Assembly: GCA_018806985.1 (NCBI GenBank)
Contig: JADANN010000279.1
Coordinates: 62,001 to 126,000, forward strand
Length of the DNA stretch: 64,000 nucleotides
Direction: 5' to 3'
From: Angiostrongylus vasorum
Lineage: Eukaryota > Nematoda > Chromadorea > Rhabditida > Metastrongylidae
Position 1 is the first letter of the stretch. The number at the start of each line of letters is the position of its first letter. The translations under genes and the position numbers were made by a program. The notes under the pieces are model-generated. The model worked only from the letters and a program-made list of their open reading frames with translations, did not search any database and was not told the origin of the DNA. Positions 49,301-58,353 of this stretch are shown here, piece after piece.

Positions 49301-51728
49301 GATATGCAGGATTGTATGTGTGTGTAATGCCGTCACTCTGTATAAACTTCTGATGCCATATGTCAAAAACCGGTGGAGTACGATAAATACAACATGGTGA
49401 GTCTGACGGCAGAACGCTTCCTGAATCCGAGTGAGATTGTTCAGTATTGGCGAGCAACTAAGTAGTTTTTGTTTTCTCCAATTTGATTACACATAAAATC
49501 CTTTAAATATATGCTCACTGATAAAAAATTTCAAACATTTCATTTCCCTACTTTCAAGAACTCTCTAGAAAAACAAGGCAAAACCAGAAGAAAATGCATG
49601 AAGAACAAAGTAGACTTTATATTATATCTCTAAACATCTAAGAAACATCTCTATCAACATCGTGCAAGCTCATCAACATAAACACATGTTGATTATTGTA
49701 GCACTGAGGGTTAAATGAATGTCGATTTCAAAATTAAAGTGGACTTTGTTCAATATGATAGCAAACGAAAAGCTGTCTATGGTAGAAGTAAAGGAGATTG
49801 TTTAGACATTCCCAACTAGGTATACATCATTATTCTCATAATTACGACGTAGTCCACATAGCCATGAAAATGGTATAAGGAAAGCAAAGAAAACGATTCG
49901 TATTCAGTGTAAAATTTCCTAAGTCTTTCTTTCATAGTCAAAACGATTAAATAAAGCTTATTTCTCTATTTCAGGAACAGTGATATTTTTAAATAGAAGA
50001 AAAACATTAACCACTTAAAGCTTTAAAGGATGAAACTCTCGGCGTTGATATCAATCCCTGAGGGATGCGCCATGCATACGACTTCGTTAACAATCGTTTG
50101 GAGGTGTTTGATTGCATATTTGGCCTTTACAATGACTCGCGGTGGCCTACCGATGTATCGAGGCAGTGCTGCTATCCTCTCAGACAAGTTTGCTACGACC
50201 AGCTTACCGACCTCGGAAGGATGGAAGGCTTGGTGGGCCATTGGCGCGGGGATCAACTACTTACAAGGTTAAAAACTAGTTCTACTTCATTCTAGAACAT
50301 CAGTGCTTTCCCCGGAATACTCAGATTTTATGTAAAAAAAAAAAACTGGGGCTCTACTTTTTAAATTATTGGCCGTGATTAATGTAATTGAGGTGGGAAC
50401 TATTTACATTAAATAGAAAAAAAACAAAAGAAAACAGAAAAAAATCGTAAGAGTAGAACAGTGGCAGACGATTTGCTTTATGTGTGATCTAAGTTTGAAT
50501 ATATCTTAGTTGCAGCTATGGTTCTTTCGAAGAATAAACATGCAATGGAATGCAGTCGATCAAATGAACGTAAGTGATAACCTCGTTGTGACGATAATGT
50601 TGTCTTCAGTGCGCTAAATTTTAGTGGAAGCGTGTCCCCGATACGTTTTGATTGTTGATGACGAGTTTTGTTCATCGGTGATGTTATGGGAAATCGAGCA
50701 ATACCACGTTCAACATCTGAAGCATCTATAACTTTCACCAAACTTATAAGCAGTTTTACTTGACAAGTTTCAATCTGTTATTTTTATTGAGTATTTCACC
50801 AATCATAAACGAAAGTGCGTTGGAATGAGCCGCAACTCACGCAAAACATTTCGCTCGGCACATCCTCATTAATTCAGCTTGACTCCACATATTTCTTAGC
50901 TCAATCAGGTCTCGAGTAAATCATAGTTTCTCTACGTTCGCGAACTTACAAACAAGATATGGGACAAGAAGTGTCTCTACATTAGTTCGTATTACAATTG
51001 TCCTACTGCCACTTACCGTACATTCGACTATTCCAAGTGCGATGAAGAGGAACCGGATGGAGTTCGGGAGAAGTGGTTCTTAGAGATGTATTATCCCCAT
51101 ATCTAATTGAATTTTCAGTCAACGTCGTTTCATGAGTCGGCATCCCCTTCGTAGTCGAACTACTTTGTTCGCCGAATGTAGTAATAGTAGTGTTCTGAAA
51201 ACGTTATTTTAAAGTCTTGCATAATAATATTACTCAACGCTAAAATCGTAACTTGCTCAGATTACTTTAGAAGTTCAAACAGATATCTCCTAATCTTGTG
51301 ACAAATCTAAAAGAAACGCTGGGGATTGTTGGAAACATTCTCAAAATTCTTCGCATAATCCAAAGCACTTCCTCATTCTCTTTACATTCGAGATCCTGAG
51401 GAAATTCTCTATTAACTTATAACGGACGTGCGGAATCAATTTTCTCCGCTGCAGATTTTCTTGTTGTTTTGAGAGTAGAAAGTATCTTTTCAGTAATTAG
51501 AGGGGCTTTAGTGGTTTTGAACACGACAGAATTGTAGAAGAGACATTGCTCTATCCTACTGTGGGTATGAATGATATGCATGCTGCTATTTACTATGTGT
51601 TACTATGATCCATCATTTAAGTACATTGCCGTCAGCATTTAGAAGTATTTTGCACTCCATCAAACCCATTTAAACCCCCTGGTTTTTTTTTGGGTCTCAA
51701 AAAACTTCTATTGCAACTGATTTGTTAA

Positions 51729-51818
<90 letters not shown>

Positions 51819-54800
51819 CTAGCCGAGCTGTTAGAGGTATATATACATACATATATTTTATATGTAGTACGCACTGACAGAACAGCGAACATAATGCGGT
51901 TCAATCACTACGAGGCCCTGCCTCAACCGCACCAGGGATATGCAAGCCTACCATTCTCTTGCGTCGACAAATCGCTCCCATACTTGCAATGTTAGTCATC
52001 TCGTTACCCTAGGATTAACTGTTTCCCTGCAATCCACAGCGACAGCAACTAGCCGTGAGGAAGAGCTAGGAACATCGTAGCATGATTGCACCAATATTTA
52101 AGCTAGAAACGAGATGACTAGCATTGCACAACATTCATAAAGAGGACCAAAAAATTCTCAAACAGCAACCGAATCAAAACGGAAGTTGGAAGACCATCTT
52201 GGATGATGAATGCGAGAAAAAAATGTTTTTTTCTACTCAAAAGGAGTACACTCTGATAGTACATCCATGTAAAGCCAGAGTTCGATAAGCTGTATGTGAG
52301 CGTGTGTTCATCAAACCAGGTTCGGTCAATAGCGAAGCTATGTGGCCCGTATTAGGTGACAGTTACGTGGCTAATAGCAAAATGTATGCGTAGTCGGGTC
52401 TAGGTTAATGGATGTGGTTGTTTATAGAACTTCATCTGTGCATATCGACTATACCACAACCCTTCTCTCATGTGACGCATGACAAATGCCGAAAGTCGCC
52501 TTCAACAATTAAGCCTAGGTAAACTTCGATAAAACTAGGCAAACCAGATGGGATTAGGTCCAGCCATGTGTGCTCTCCTTGGATACAACGAAACGAAAAA
52601 ATGGTGAAGTAAAATCGCTCATATAAAAAATATACCGGTCCCTCAAAGATATACAACATGCTTGCATAGTTCGATGTTAAACAGGATTAGCATGTTGATA
52701 CGCGTGACAGTGATCCAGGTGATAAGGGTAAATGACCGGTAATTTTAACACATCTGTATAGCTAAGCTAAGGATATCTGTATTTACATAGAAATGTACCT
52801 CCTGTGCGGTAGATTTTCCTTCGACAATCGCCTCCTTAACTTCATGCAATGAAGGTCTCGATGTTGACGATGCTATCAAAAAATATGGTATAACCTTCAG
52901 AAAACAGAAGAAACACAATAAAATGACTGAAAGTGGCAATCTCATATTCATTTTAAAATGTGACTATTGTTCGAATAAAGTGAATCTAACAAGTCCGAAC
53001 GAAAGCTAAGCGCCCCTCATAAATACCATACTTTCCTCAACACAAGAAGCCGTAAGTTTTAACACCCAAAAAGTGAGCAGTAGATAAATTGCAGAAGAAA
53101 GTTGTACATTTTCGCATTTCTACTGTGATCAGGAAGCTTTGTACCATGTGGATGACGAACTGGAGCTATAAGACCGGCCCAGAAAAAAAGCGTCATTTTG
53201 TAAATTACCATGTGAAATAGATGGCAACGGACGCCATATATCACCAATCACGTCTTCGTCGACGATACTTCGCTCCGAATCTCTTCGATCGATGCCCGAA
53301 TCGCTGGACGAGTTGAAGTGCTCGGATTCGAGACGTTGAATGTAGCCTTAAAACATAGATTTTGAATTTGACGCTTAAGTCTATACTCAGTTACGCTTTG
53401 AAGAAACCGTAGAAGTCAAGGGAAATGTGTAACAAAATACTTCTAAAATCAAGTAAAAGAATAGCAAGTAAGGTTACTACGTGAGAAAAACACGGAATGA
53501 TGTTTAGTTGAGTTTTCCATACCTTCAATAATCTTTCGACATTCACTCCATCCTTCGCGACTCTGGATTAAGTAAGTAAGATCAGACGTTTGATTTCCTT
53601 CGTGCTCACGCAATACATCAAGCGCTGTTCGGCCTTTGCTATCTCGAATATGAGGATTGATTCCTGAAAATTTCACAAATCCAGACTTTCTTAACACTGG
53701 AATGAAATGGTTCACTGAGACAAAGTTAGCTCTTCGTTCAATATCAGTTCTCTAATTGCTAAGGTTCAAAAGCGATTTTCGCTAAGTTTTGCTCAACCGA
53801 CCGCATGTCTAATACCATTACATTTTTTCTTTAAATAATTTCATTCGATTTCGAACTGAAGTGTTATAGTTTAAGTTTACATCAGTTACCTTTTTGTTTA
53901 AGCGTAATGGGATAATTGCGGTAAAATGTGAAAAGTACACGCTATTTATCAAGTTTCCATGGACTCGAGTGGCCAGTGATATAGATGCTGTTCAGTAGGC
54001 GCAAGGCCGTAGTTCGACAGTGCACTAGGCAAGAAAAGCCTACCATCCTCTCAAAGAAACGATCCACTAGAACTATCCCCTGCCACCGTTTCAGGAAAAA
54101 CGAACTCGACCATCATTCAACGAAATTCATAAACACGACCAGAAATACTCAAAGCAGCAGCTGAACCCACGTGCAAATCCTACGACCTTCGTAGATGATG
54201 GGTGCGAGACTCAAAAGTGCATGCAAAAAGTGCAGGGATTTGCTTCTTGAGACAAAGTCTTCACATTCACGCTTAAGAGTAATTGATTTCTCAGTTTGAA
54301 AACAGAACTTAAAAGAATCTTCCTTCATTCCGAAGGAACTCAAGATGTGAAAGTTGTGGTCTTTATCCAAGCTTCAAATTTCAACACATTTGATTTTTGA
54401 AATGTCACTTAATTGAATGCTAGAACAGTCGAAAATTTGACTAATTTAATCAAAACAGAAATAAGCGAATAAACACATTTTATTTTACCTTCGTCGGTTA
54501 GATATCTGACTGCTTCAACCTGTCCAAACACTGCTGCTACATGAAGAGCAGATCCTTCGTCGGTGACGTAGTCGAGGTCAAAGCCACCCAATCGCAAAAT
54601 CTGAGAGGAACATTTTCCAACAGTTCAAAAACTATAATAATTTACAATGAGTTTAATTTTTTGATCTCCTGTTCAAAACTGGCAAATTCAGCAAATTAAG
54701 GGGCCATTACTTCTTTGTAGGGGGCATGTGGCGAAGTGGTCAAAGGCGCCCACAATACACCTGGGATCAATTCCCGCGCCCCTAGCCCACCAAGCCTTCC

Positions 54801-57433
54801 ACCACTCCAGGGTCTGCAAATCGGTACCAGACTTGTCTTTGGGAGCATAGCTGCACTGGTTTCATACATCATACACCACGAGTCATTTTAAAGGCCAGAT
54901 ATGCATTCAATAACCCCAACGATAATGAAATCGAATGCATTGCGCACCACTCAAGCATTGATCAACGCCGAGAGCTTTATCCTTACCCTTACTTTTTCTA
55001 TATGAAAAACAATAATGGCCCACACTACTAACTCAGTGGCTAATAGGCCCCAAGCTTCAATCTAACCACTCCGATCTGTTCATTACAGCTTTTCCTGAGG
55101 AATTTTTCGTTGGATAGAAATAGTAAGAAAGCGAAAACGAAGGTTCTACGATTTAACTACCAATACATAAAAAAATCACACTGCTCAGCAGCGAGAATCA
55201 ACAATAGGTTCTTTTGATTGAGAGAGTAATAGGAAGGAGAAGAGGAAAGACACGTATGCTTGCAGTTATAATGCGGAACACCGGAGTGTTTTTGCAAGAA
55301 CACATTCAGTTCATTTGGAAAAACTTGCAACGCAAAATAGTCTCTGCCTTCATTCCTGATAGAAATTTTCAAAGCCGACTTTATTGTTCAGAATATGAAA
55401 AAAATTTCGACTAATCAGACATTAATGAAAACAACCCCTTCGTGATTTAAACTGTTCCGAGAGGGTGCTCACTGGTGTTGGAAATGGGTGTGGATTTTCA
55501 GCGAAGTCATCCATCAACTATCAGGCTCACCCAGTATGAGAAGGAATTCGATACCTTTTTGCAGCAAAACATATTGAAGTCATCCTTTATATAAAGAATA
55601 CCCTTTGGCTTAACAGATATGCATTTACGAAGAAACTTCCGAAGCAGTAAAAATTTCATATAGAATTTATGGTTCTGCAAGATTCTTCCTAATGACGGAG
55701 TATGCAAGTATAGAAGCTCTAGCGTTGTGCTCGACGAAAGAAATATATTGGAGGGAGCCCATCAAGCAATCGAACACCAAAAAATTGTTAACGGTAAAAA
55801 AAAAGCAGACCAAAATGGGAACACTGTTGAAGGTCCAGAAAAAGTCACTGCAATTTTAGGTATTTGTCACCTGAAGGCACTGAATATGTGAATGTCTTGC
55901 TGCAGCGTGAAGAGGATAGACCACTTGAGCTCGGATTTGACCATTCTCACCGGTAGATGAACAATCAAAAGCAGACTGCAAAAGAAGCATTTAAATAAAT
56001 AAGTTAACTGTACCAAAAGATCCTTCAGCACTCATTTCTAAGAGGACGATAAAATTTCACTAGTATGAAAGCACATGTTCTTACTAGTTCCTATCATCGA
56101 TTTAAAAGCTATAATTTTTAGGAATAAACAAAAGACCCGTACTTGTAAAGCAAGCTCTGGACAAAAGCCAACGAGTATTTTGCACACAACAGCATGCCCA
56201 GTTCGAGCTGCGACATCAAGAGGTGTTTCAAAACGAGCATTACGAAGACGAGGATCAGCGTGATGCTGAAATTTATCAGATTTTTGCCTTCAATTTCACT
56301 CTTCATTTCAAGAAATCATTTTCATTGGCCCAATAATCTTTATGTTTTCACATCTCAAGTAGCCCGATTTCAACAATGGATGAATTCAGAACTTGTGAAA
56401 TTGATAAGGTTAAGGGATAAGGATATCTTGCTTGTGCGTTAGCAAAGGTTTATCTATGATCGACTGCGCGATGTATACTTCTAACAAGTTTTTTAGTAAA
56501 ATACAGAAATCTAACATAATTTCAATATATGGATGTTATATAATAACAAAGGTACAGTAGTTCAGATTTAAAATAAGGTAGCTATCAAAAATCCCGAAGT
56601 TACGAAGGGTATACAGACCTCTAGAAGTACACGCACTACTTGGTCATGTCCGTGTTGAGCAGCAAGATGTAAGGGAGACTCTTGAGCATTATTGACAGCA
56701 TCAACACTATCCGTATCGAATTCCACAAGTAACTGCAGAGTAAGAAAACAATGCTTCAAAGTAGTCTTCACTAAACAACTTGCTAGCTTCTCAAATTGGT
56801 TCAAGAGGTAAAATAAATGTAGCATATGTGTGTAAAGTCACGATGTTTGATAAACCTTCATTGCTTCGAAATGTCCGTTCCACGACGCCAAATGCAATGG
56901 CACGCATCCCCTCTTGTCTCGCGCTGATGTTAGTAATCGATCGGATTCTACTAATATTCTGAAGAGTAGAAAACGTATAAATAACCTATGAGTTAAAAAA
57001 AATGCGACCGTGAAGAAAAAAAAGCCGACTTGCAAACATGATGATGTCCATGGAGTGAGGCGTTGTGGAGTGGAGTGTACTGAGTCGAGGGATCCTTGCA
57101 TGAAGACAACCAACCGGGACATGGTGTTGAAGGACGAAGCAAGCTCCAAATAGCTATGTTAGATTCAGTTTTCATATCTCTTATTATCAACCTCGTGTTT
57201 GTTTGGTTATCGAAAAAAGGTATATTAGATCTGTTTTGCTAACAGAATAATAAATTTTTCTTTTCCATCCTTGTCATCTTCAGCCCACTAAATTCGTACG
57301 AGAATTTTCGTCGTACTCGTGAAAAAAAAAGAAAGACGTACTTCAACGGCGTACGTGCTTTCTTGCTCCTCTTGCTAGCAATATAATTTTTAACTTTTTC
57401 AATATCACCGCGACGGCAAGCTTCGAAGAATTC
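37958..57433 (-). CDS. ANKS1-type scaffold (ankyrin-SAM-SAM-PTB), 28 exons
   Basis: Role (family knowledge): ANKS1A/Odin and ANKS1B/AIDA-1 are cytoplasmic adaptors that bind Eph-type receptors and other partners through SAM and PTB domains; AIDA-1 is postsynaptic. Seen here: about 1,158 codons from 28 minus-strand exons, close to the ~1,130 residues of human ANKS1A. The order is ankyrin repeats, a Ser/Thr-rich linker, SAM1, SAM2 and PTB, ending at a TAG codon at 37,958-37,960. Introns follow GT-AG and every junction keeps phase except 49,240 to 48,004 (phase 2 to phase 1), where an exon or splice choice is missing. The initiator is not found: the first exon seen opens in phase 0 after AATTGCAG, so an ATG exon lies upstream of 57,433. 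Introns carry five full or partial SINEs and two TIR elements in both orientations. Alternative families (ANKS3, ANKS6, caskin) lack the C-terminal PTB. Confidence 0.9.
38844..39155 (-). other. 103-codon open frame inside the last ANKS1-like intron
   Basis: An uninterrupted minus-strand frame with an ATG lies within the intron between the last two PTB exons. The predicted peptide is charged, with ERRKKEESYKRIFRSFEL and REFLRTCEVIQISHKTLKLR. I do not recognise it. It could be a retained or nested gene, an alternative exon or a transposon fragment. The run of TTCTTTC repeats (plus strand, 39,018-39,042) explains part of the Lys/Glu bias, so chance is possible. Confidence 0.25.
40440..40865 (-). 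CDS. ANKS1-like gene: SAM domain 2 (two exons)
   Basis: Exon 40,735-40,865 encodes SFNYVSDWLCSLELTDYLGN then FVTAGLKTMVLVRNVGLTRD HLE. Exon 40,440-40,603 encodes KMGITLPGHIARILYSLMNT then a charged KFDEIHQKKEELKNNREAG tail. It aligns with the second SAM of ANKS1 (WLDSLGLQDY...; LLGHRKRIIASL). The LGI/LPGH block keeps the glycine and histidine before the last helix. Donor GTATGT at the 3' end leaves phase 2, which the PTB exon completes. Confidence 0.9.
41059..43152 (-). CDS. ANKS1-like gene: SAM domain 1 (two exons)
   Basis: Exon 43,052-43,152 encodes SQWLCTTVGIPNPKAAEVGQ ILTRAGFDRLTQL, and exon 41,059-41,167 encodes HGCLSTRELSALGIEKPIQQ QILSYLDSVRNAKPN. Together they give the SAM pattern: W-L at the start, a gF/yD..L turn, a T/S-x-x-E/D-L-x-x-L/I-G-I block, and a long C-terminal helix. 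The acceptor CACAG was used for the first exon because it completes an Ile codon with the previous exon; a stronger polypyrimidine AAG eight bases upstream breaks the frame. SAM domains form homo- and hetero-oligomers. The 1.9-kb intron between the halves carries both TIR elements. Confidence 0.85.
41190..41440. mobile_element. TIR element, copy C (intronic)
   Basis: Left arm GGCAGGGTGTCACGTAAAAA and AACCACGATGATGCCGAGAT ATTTGCAAAACTC is complementary to the right arm GATTTCGCAAATATCTCAGA ATTATTTTAGTTGTG at 41,393-41,428. The interior read on the minus strand has GGTAATGCAGTGAGTAACAC G, a decayed box A-like sequence. It lies in the intron splitting SAM1 of the ANKS1-like gene. The left end is estimated from homology to the copy at 41,533. 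Confidence 0.65.
41533..41795. mobile_element. TIR element, copy D (intronic)
   Basis: Direct tandem neighbour of copy C. It starts GTTAACTTCTTATTTTCTGC, with CGGCAAGATATGATGCGAAA TACAACCACTATGATGCC, and ends with TCAAGTTTTGCAAATATCTC TGCATTATAGC. On the minus strand the interior has GGCCTCAGTGGTGCCGTGCC and CGCTTCGATCTGGC, resembling tRNA boxes A and B. Confidence 0.65.
41796..43051. other. Intron of the ANKS1-like gene, no further feature
   Basis: The rest of the 1.9-kb intron that splits SAM1. A 70-codon minus-strand open frame at 42,501-42,710 has no domain or splice support. Confidence 0.5.
43271..43550 (-). mobile_element. tRNA-derived SINE, copy 4 (full length, with TSD)
   Basis: Intact head on the minus strand (GAGCGCGTGTGGCGCCGTGG, AATCGATCCCCGCGCCC), standard body, and tail ending GAAAGCTTTATC then TTTTTTTGT. 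It is flanked by a perfect 10-bp direct repeat, GAATATCACT, at 43,261-43,270 and 43,551-43,560. Sits in the intron before SAM1 of the ANKS1-like gene, in the same orientation as the gene. Confidence 0.9.
43900..53346 (-). CDS. ANKS1-like gene: Ser/Thr-rich linker and pre-SAM motif
   Basis: Twelve exons: 53,209-53,346, 52,799-52,872, 51,017-51,194, 50,582-50,725, 49,240-49,420, 47,918-48,004, 47,384-47,468, 46,903-47,083, 45,829-45,889, 45,545-45,635, 45,324-45,495 and 43,900-44,098. The encoded linker is disordered-looking and rich in Ser, Thr, Pro and charged residues (FNSSSDSGIDRRDSERSIVD; NTTITTFGEQSSSTTKG; SASSPVTFSRSSPAGRAP). The last two exons carry INEIEEWKK then IDDILSSFGG, matching the conserved 'EWDEIEKIMSSIGEG' block that precedes SAM1 in human ANKS1A. 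This locks the gene to the family beyond its domains. The weak point is 49,240 to 48,004. A SINE sits in the intron on each side of several exons. Confidence 0.75.
44235..44518 (+). mobile_element. tRNA-derived SINE, copy 5 (diverged)
   Basis: Plus-strand copy, antisense to the host gene, in the intron between 44,098 and 45,324. The head GGGGATGCGTGCAGTTCCGT and GTTCGATCTCGTGCCCC is recognisable but mutated. The body has CACCAAGCCTTCCATCCATC, CAGACTCCTCTGGGAA and GGCCAGATATGGACTCAATC, and the tail has TTGATCAATGCCGAGTG. An older copy. Confidence 0.8.
45942..46226 (-). mobile_element. tRNA-derived SINE, copy 6 (full length, with TSD)
   Basis: Complete minus-strand copy, with head GGGCGCGTGTGGGGCAGTGG and GAATCGCTCTCCCGCACCC and the usual body, tail CGCCGAAAGCTTTATCCTTC then TTTTATTGTG. 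It is bracketed by a perfect 11-bp repeat, AGCTTCATGCA, at 45,931-45,941 and 46,227-46,237, so the limits are firm (285 bp). It lies in the intron between exons 45,829-45,889 and 46,903-47,083. Confidence 0.92.
48070..49235. other. Intron with unresolved exon(s) of the ANKS1-like gene
   Basis: The phase break between 49,240 and 48,004 implies a missing exon or a different splice site here. Two minus-strand candidates were seen: one after TTTCTAG near 49,067 opening WIEAYVRVAFRQLHLLINAP, and one after AAATTAAG near 48,206 opening RWNHDCASTVGKANG. Neither gives a certain phase match. A 1.2-kb AT-rich remainder shows nothing else. Confidence 0.3.
50025..50262 (-). mobile_element. tRNA-derived SINE, copy 7 (head shortened)
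   Basis: Minus-strand copy in the intron between exons 49,240-49,420 and 50,582-50,725. Body and tail are intact (GAGGATAGCAGCACTGCCTC, GTTAACGAAGTCGTATGC, CGCCGAGAGTTTCATCC). The tRNA-like head stops after GATCCCCGCGCCAATGG, so box A is missing. Confidence 0.8.
51557..51720. repeat. Diverged dispersed repeat fragment
   Basis: GGTATGAATGATATGCATGC then TGCTATTTACTATGTG and TTACTATGATCCATC parallels the segment at 30,750-30,810 (same order, about three quarters of bases by eye). It lies next to the (TA)n tract at 51,732, in an intron. Confidence 0.35.
51732..51819. repeat. (TA)n microsatellite
   Basis: About 40 uninterrupted AT dinucleotides, then GTATATATC. Flanking TATATACATACATATATTTT continues the pattern to about 51,860. 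Intronic; likely length-variable between individuals. Confidence 0.95.
51890..52215 (+). mobile_element. Second dispersed repeat family, copy B
   Basis: Starts GGTTCAATCACTACGAGGCC (box B-like) and ends AGTTGGAAGACCATCTTGGA TGATGAATGCGAGAA. It shares its 3' half with 53,985-54,225 and 33,250-33,330. Intronic in the ANKS1-like gene and antisense to it. Confidence 0.5.
53523..57433 (-). CDS. ANKS1-like gene: ankyrin-repeat exons
   Basis: Eight exons: 57,355-57,433, 57,030-57,153, 56,856-56,958, 56,619-56,732, 56,143-56,265, 55,871-55,975, 54,489-54,600 and 53,523-53,663. They begin EFFEACRRGDIEKVKNYIAS, the usual N-terminal half-repeat. The repeat signatures follow: TPLHNASLHGHHHV, VPLHLASWNGHFEAMK, SPLHLAAQHGHDQVVRVLLE, TPLDVAARTGHAVVCKIL, YPLHAAARHSHIQCLQ, SALHVAAVFGQVEAVRYL and RTALDVLREHEGN. 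The order and the unusual third type (FETPLD) follow vertebrate ANKS1. The first donor was taken at 57,354 (GTACGC) because it keeps phase; a better-looking GTACGT seven bases on does not. The acceptor of the second exon is the least certain. The repeats act as a protein-binding surface. Confidence 0.9.
53985..54225 (+). mobile_element. Second dispersed repeat family, copy C
   Basis: GTTCAGTAGGCGCAAGGCCG TAGTTCGACAGTGC could be a decayed tRNA-like head. It is followed by AAAGCCTACCATCCTCTC and then TTCATAAACACGACCAGAAA TACTCAAAGCAGCAGCTGAA, ending with CGACCTTCGTAGATGATGGG TGCGAGA. Intronic. Confidence 0.5.
54721..54992 (+). mobile_element. tRNA-derived SINE, copy 8 (full length)
   Basis: Plus-strand copy with the best-preserved tRNA-like head of the set: GGGGCATGTGGCGAAGTGGT CAAAGGCGCC and, at the box B position, GGATCAATTCCCGCGCCCC. 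The body has CACCAAGCCTTCCACC and AAGGCCAGATATGCATTCAA, and the tail has TTGATCAACGCCGAGAGC. It lies in the intron between ankyrin exons 54,489-54,600 and 55,871-55,975, antisense to the gene. Confidence 0.88.
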
Positions 57434-58268
57434 CTGCAATTACTATTCACATGTAGTAGAAAGAAATTCGGTATAATAACTCAGTGTCCGAACATAAAGC
57501 TTATGACTTGATACCAAGGGTTGTTTCTTAGTAGGTTTTCCTCGAACCTCATATTGTCCCAAACTAATATCAAGGATTTTTGGAATAGCCGATGAGGGAA
57601 ATGCTGACGAGTACCTTTGACGGTATAGCAGCTCCAGCCTCACACCCCATCAAAAAACGGTCTCGTAAAAAGCTTTCAAATGTGAACCACCCATTGGGAA
57701 GCTGTCATAAATTTTGCCCTAAATCATATTTTTGTTAGCTCTGCTTGGTCTCGTTGGAAAAAGCATTTTCACATTAATGGTCGTCCATTTTCCCTTGGAT
57801 GGTGAACGCGCAATTATTTAAAGGTCTTTTTGGTCCTTTCAAATAGTCAATGGCCACATTTAAAGAAGAAAACGAAACGAAATCCAATGAAAAAAAATTA
57901 TTCCATTTCGATTAGCGAGTCAGACGGCTACGACCCGAAAGACGCATGAAGGTTGTACGTAAACAGCGCAAATACCTCTATACTCTATCCACTTCATCCA
58001 CATTAAAAAATAATGATTAAAACAAATTTCCACGTACTCCACCTATTTTTTTCACGGTTCAGGCCATTTAAGACAAGAAAATGTTTATGTGTGTCAAAGG
58101 TTCGACGAACTCACAAGTTGCGATGGAGTCAGCTCTCGGACGCCCATATTGTTGAACGCATAGAATCTAAATATTTAAACGTGATGGAAAGTGACGTTGG
58201 ATTTACAATTAGTGAAGAGATTCAGTAGATTCAGTCAGTATGAGAAAACAAGCAACGACGACACATAC
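57434..58268. other. Upstream of first seen ANKS1-like exon; start not found
   Basis: The initiator exon and promoter of the minus-strand gene should lie here or beyond. A 66-codon frame at 57,443-57,643 has no good splice link. No trans-splice acceptor directly before an ATG was identified. Confidence 0.4.
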
Positions 58269-58353
58269 CAGCTCTATAGCTCTGGAACCATTGCAATAAC
58301 CCGCATCAGTAGCACCTCAGCATCGATTGCCGCTTGAGCAAAATCAAAAGAAT
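58269..58353 (-). other. Possible exon, minus strand
   Basis: Bounded by a strong acceptor (TTTTCTTGCAG) and a donor GTATGTG. With two leading bases it reads SFDFAQAAIDAEVLLMRVIA MVPEL then a stop. In the frame that would feed the donor it has an internal stop and no ATG. It could be a 5' untranslated exon of the ANKS1-like gene, the last exon of an upstream gene, or chance. Confidence 0.25.
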
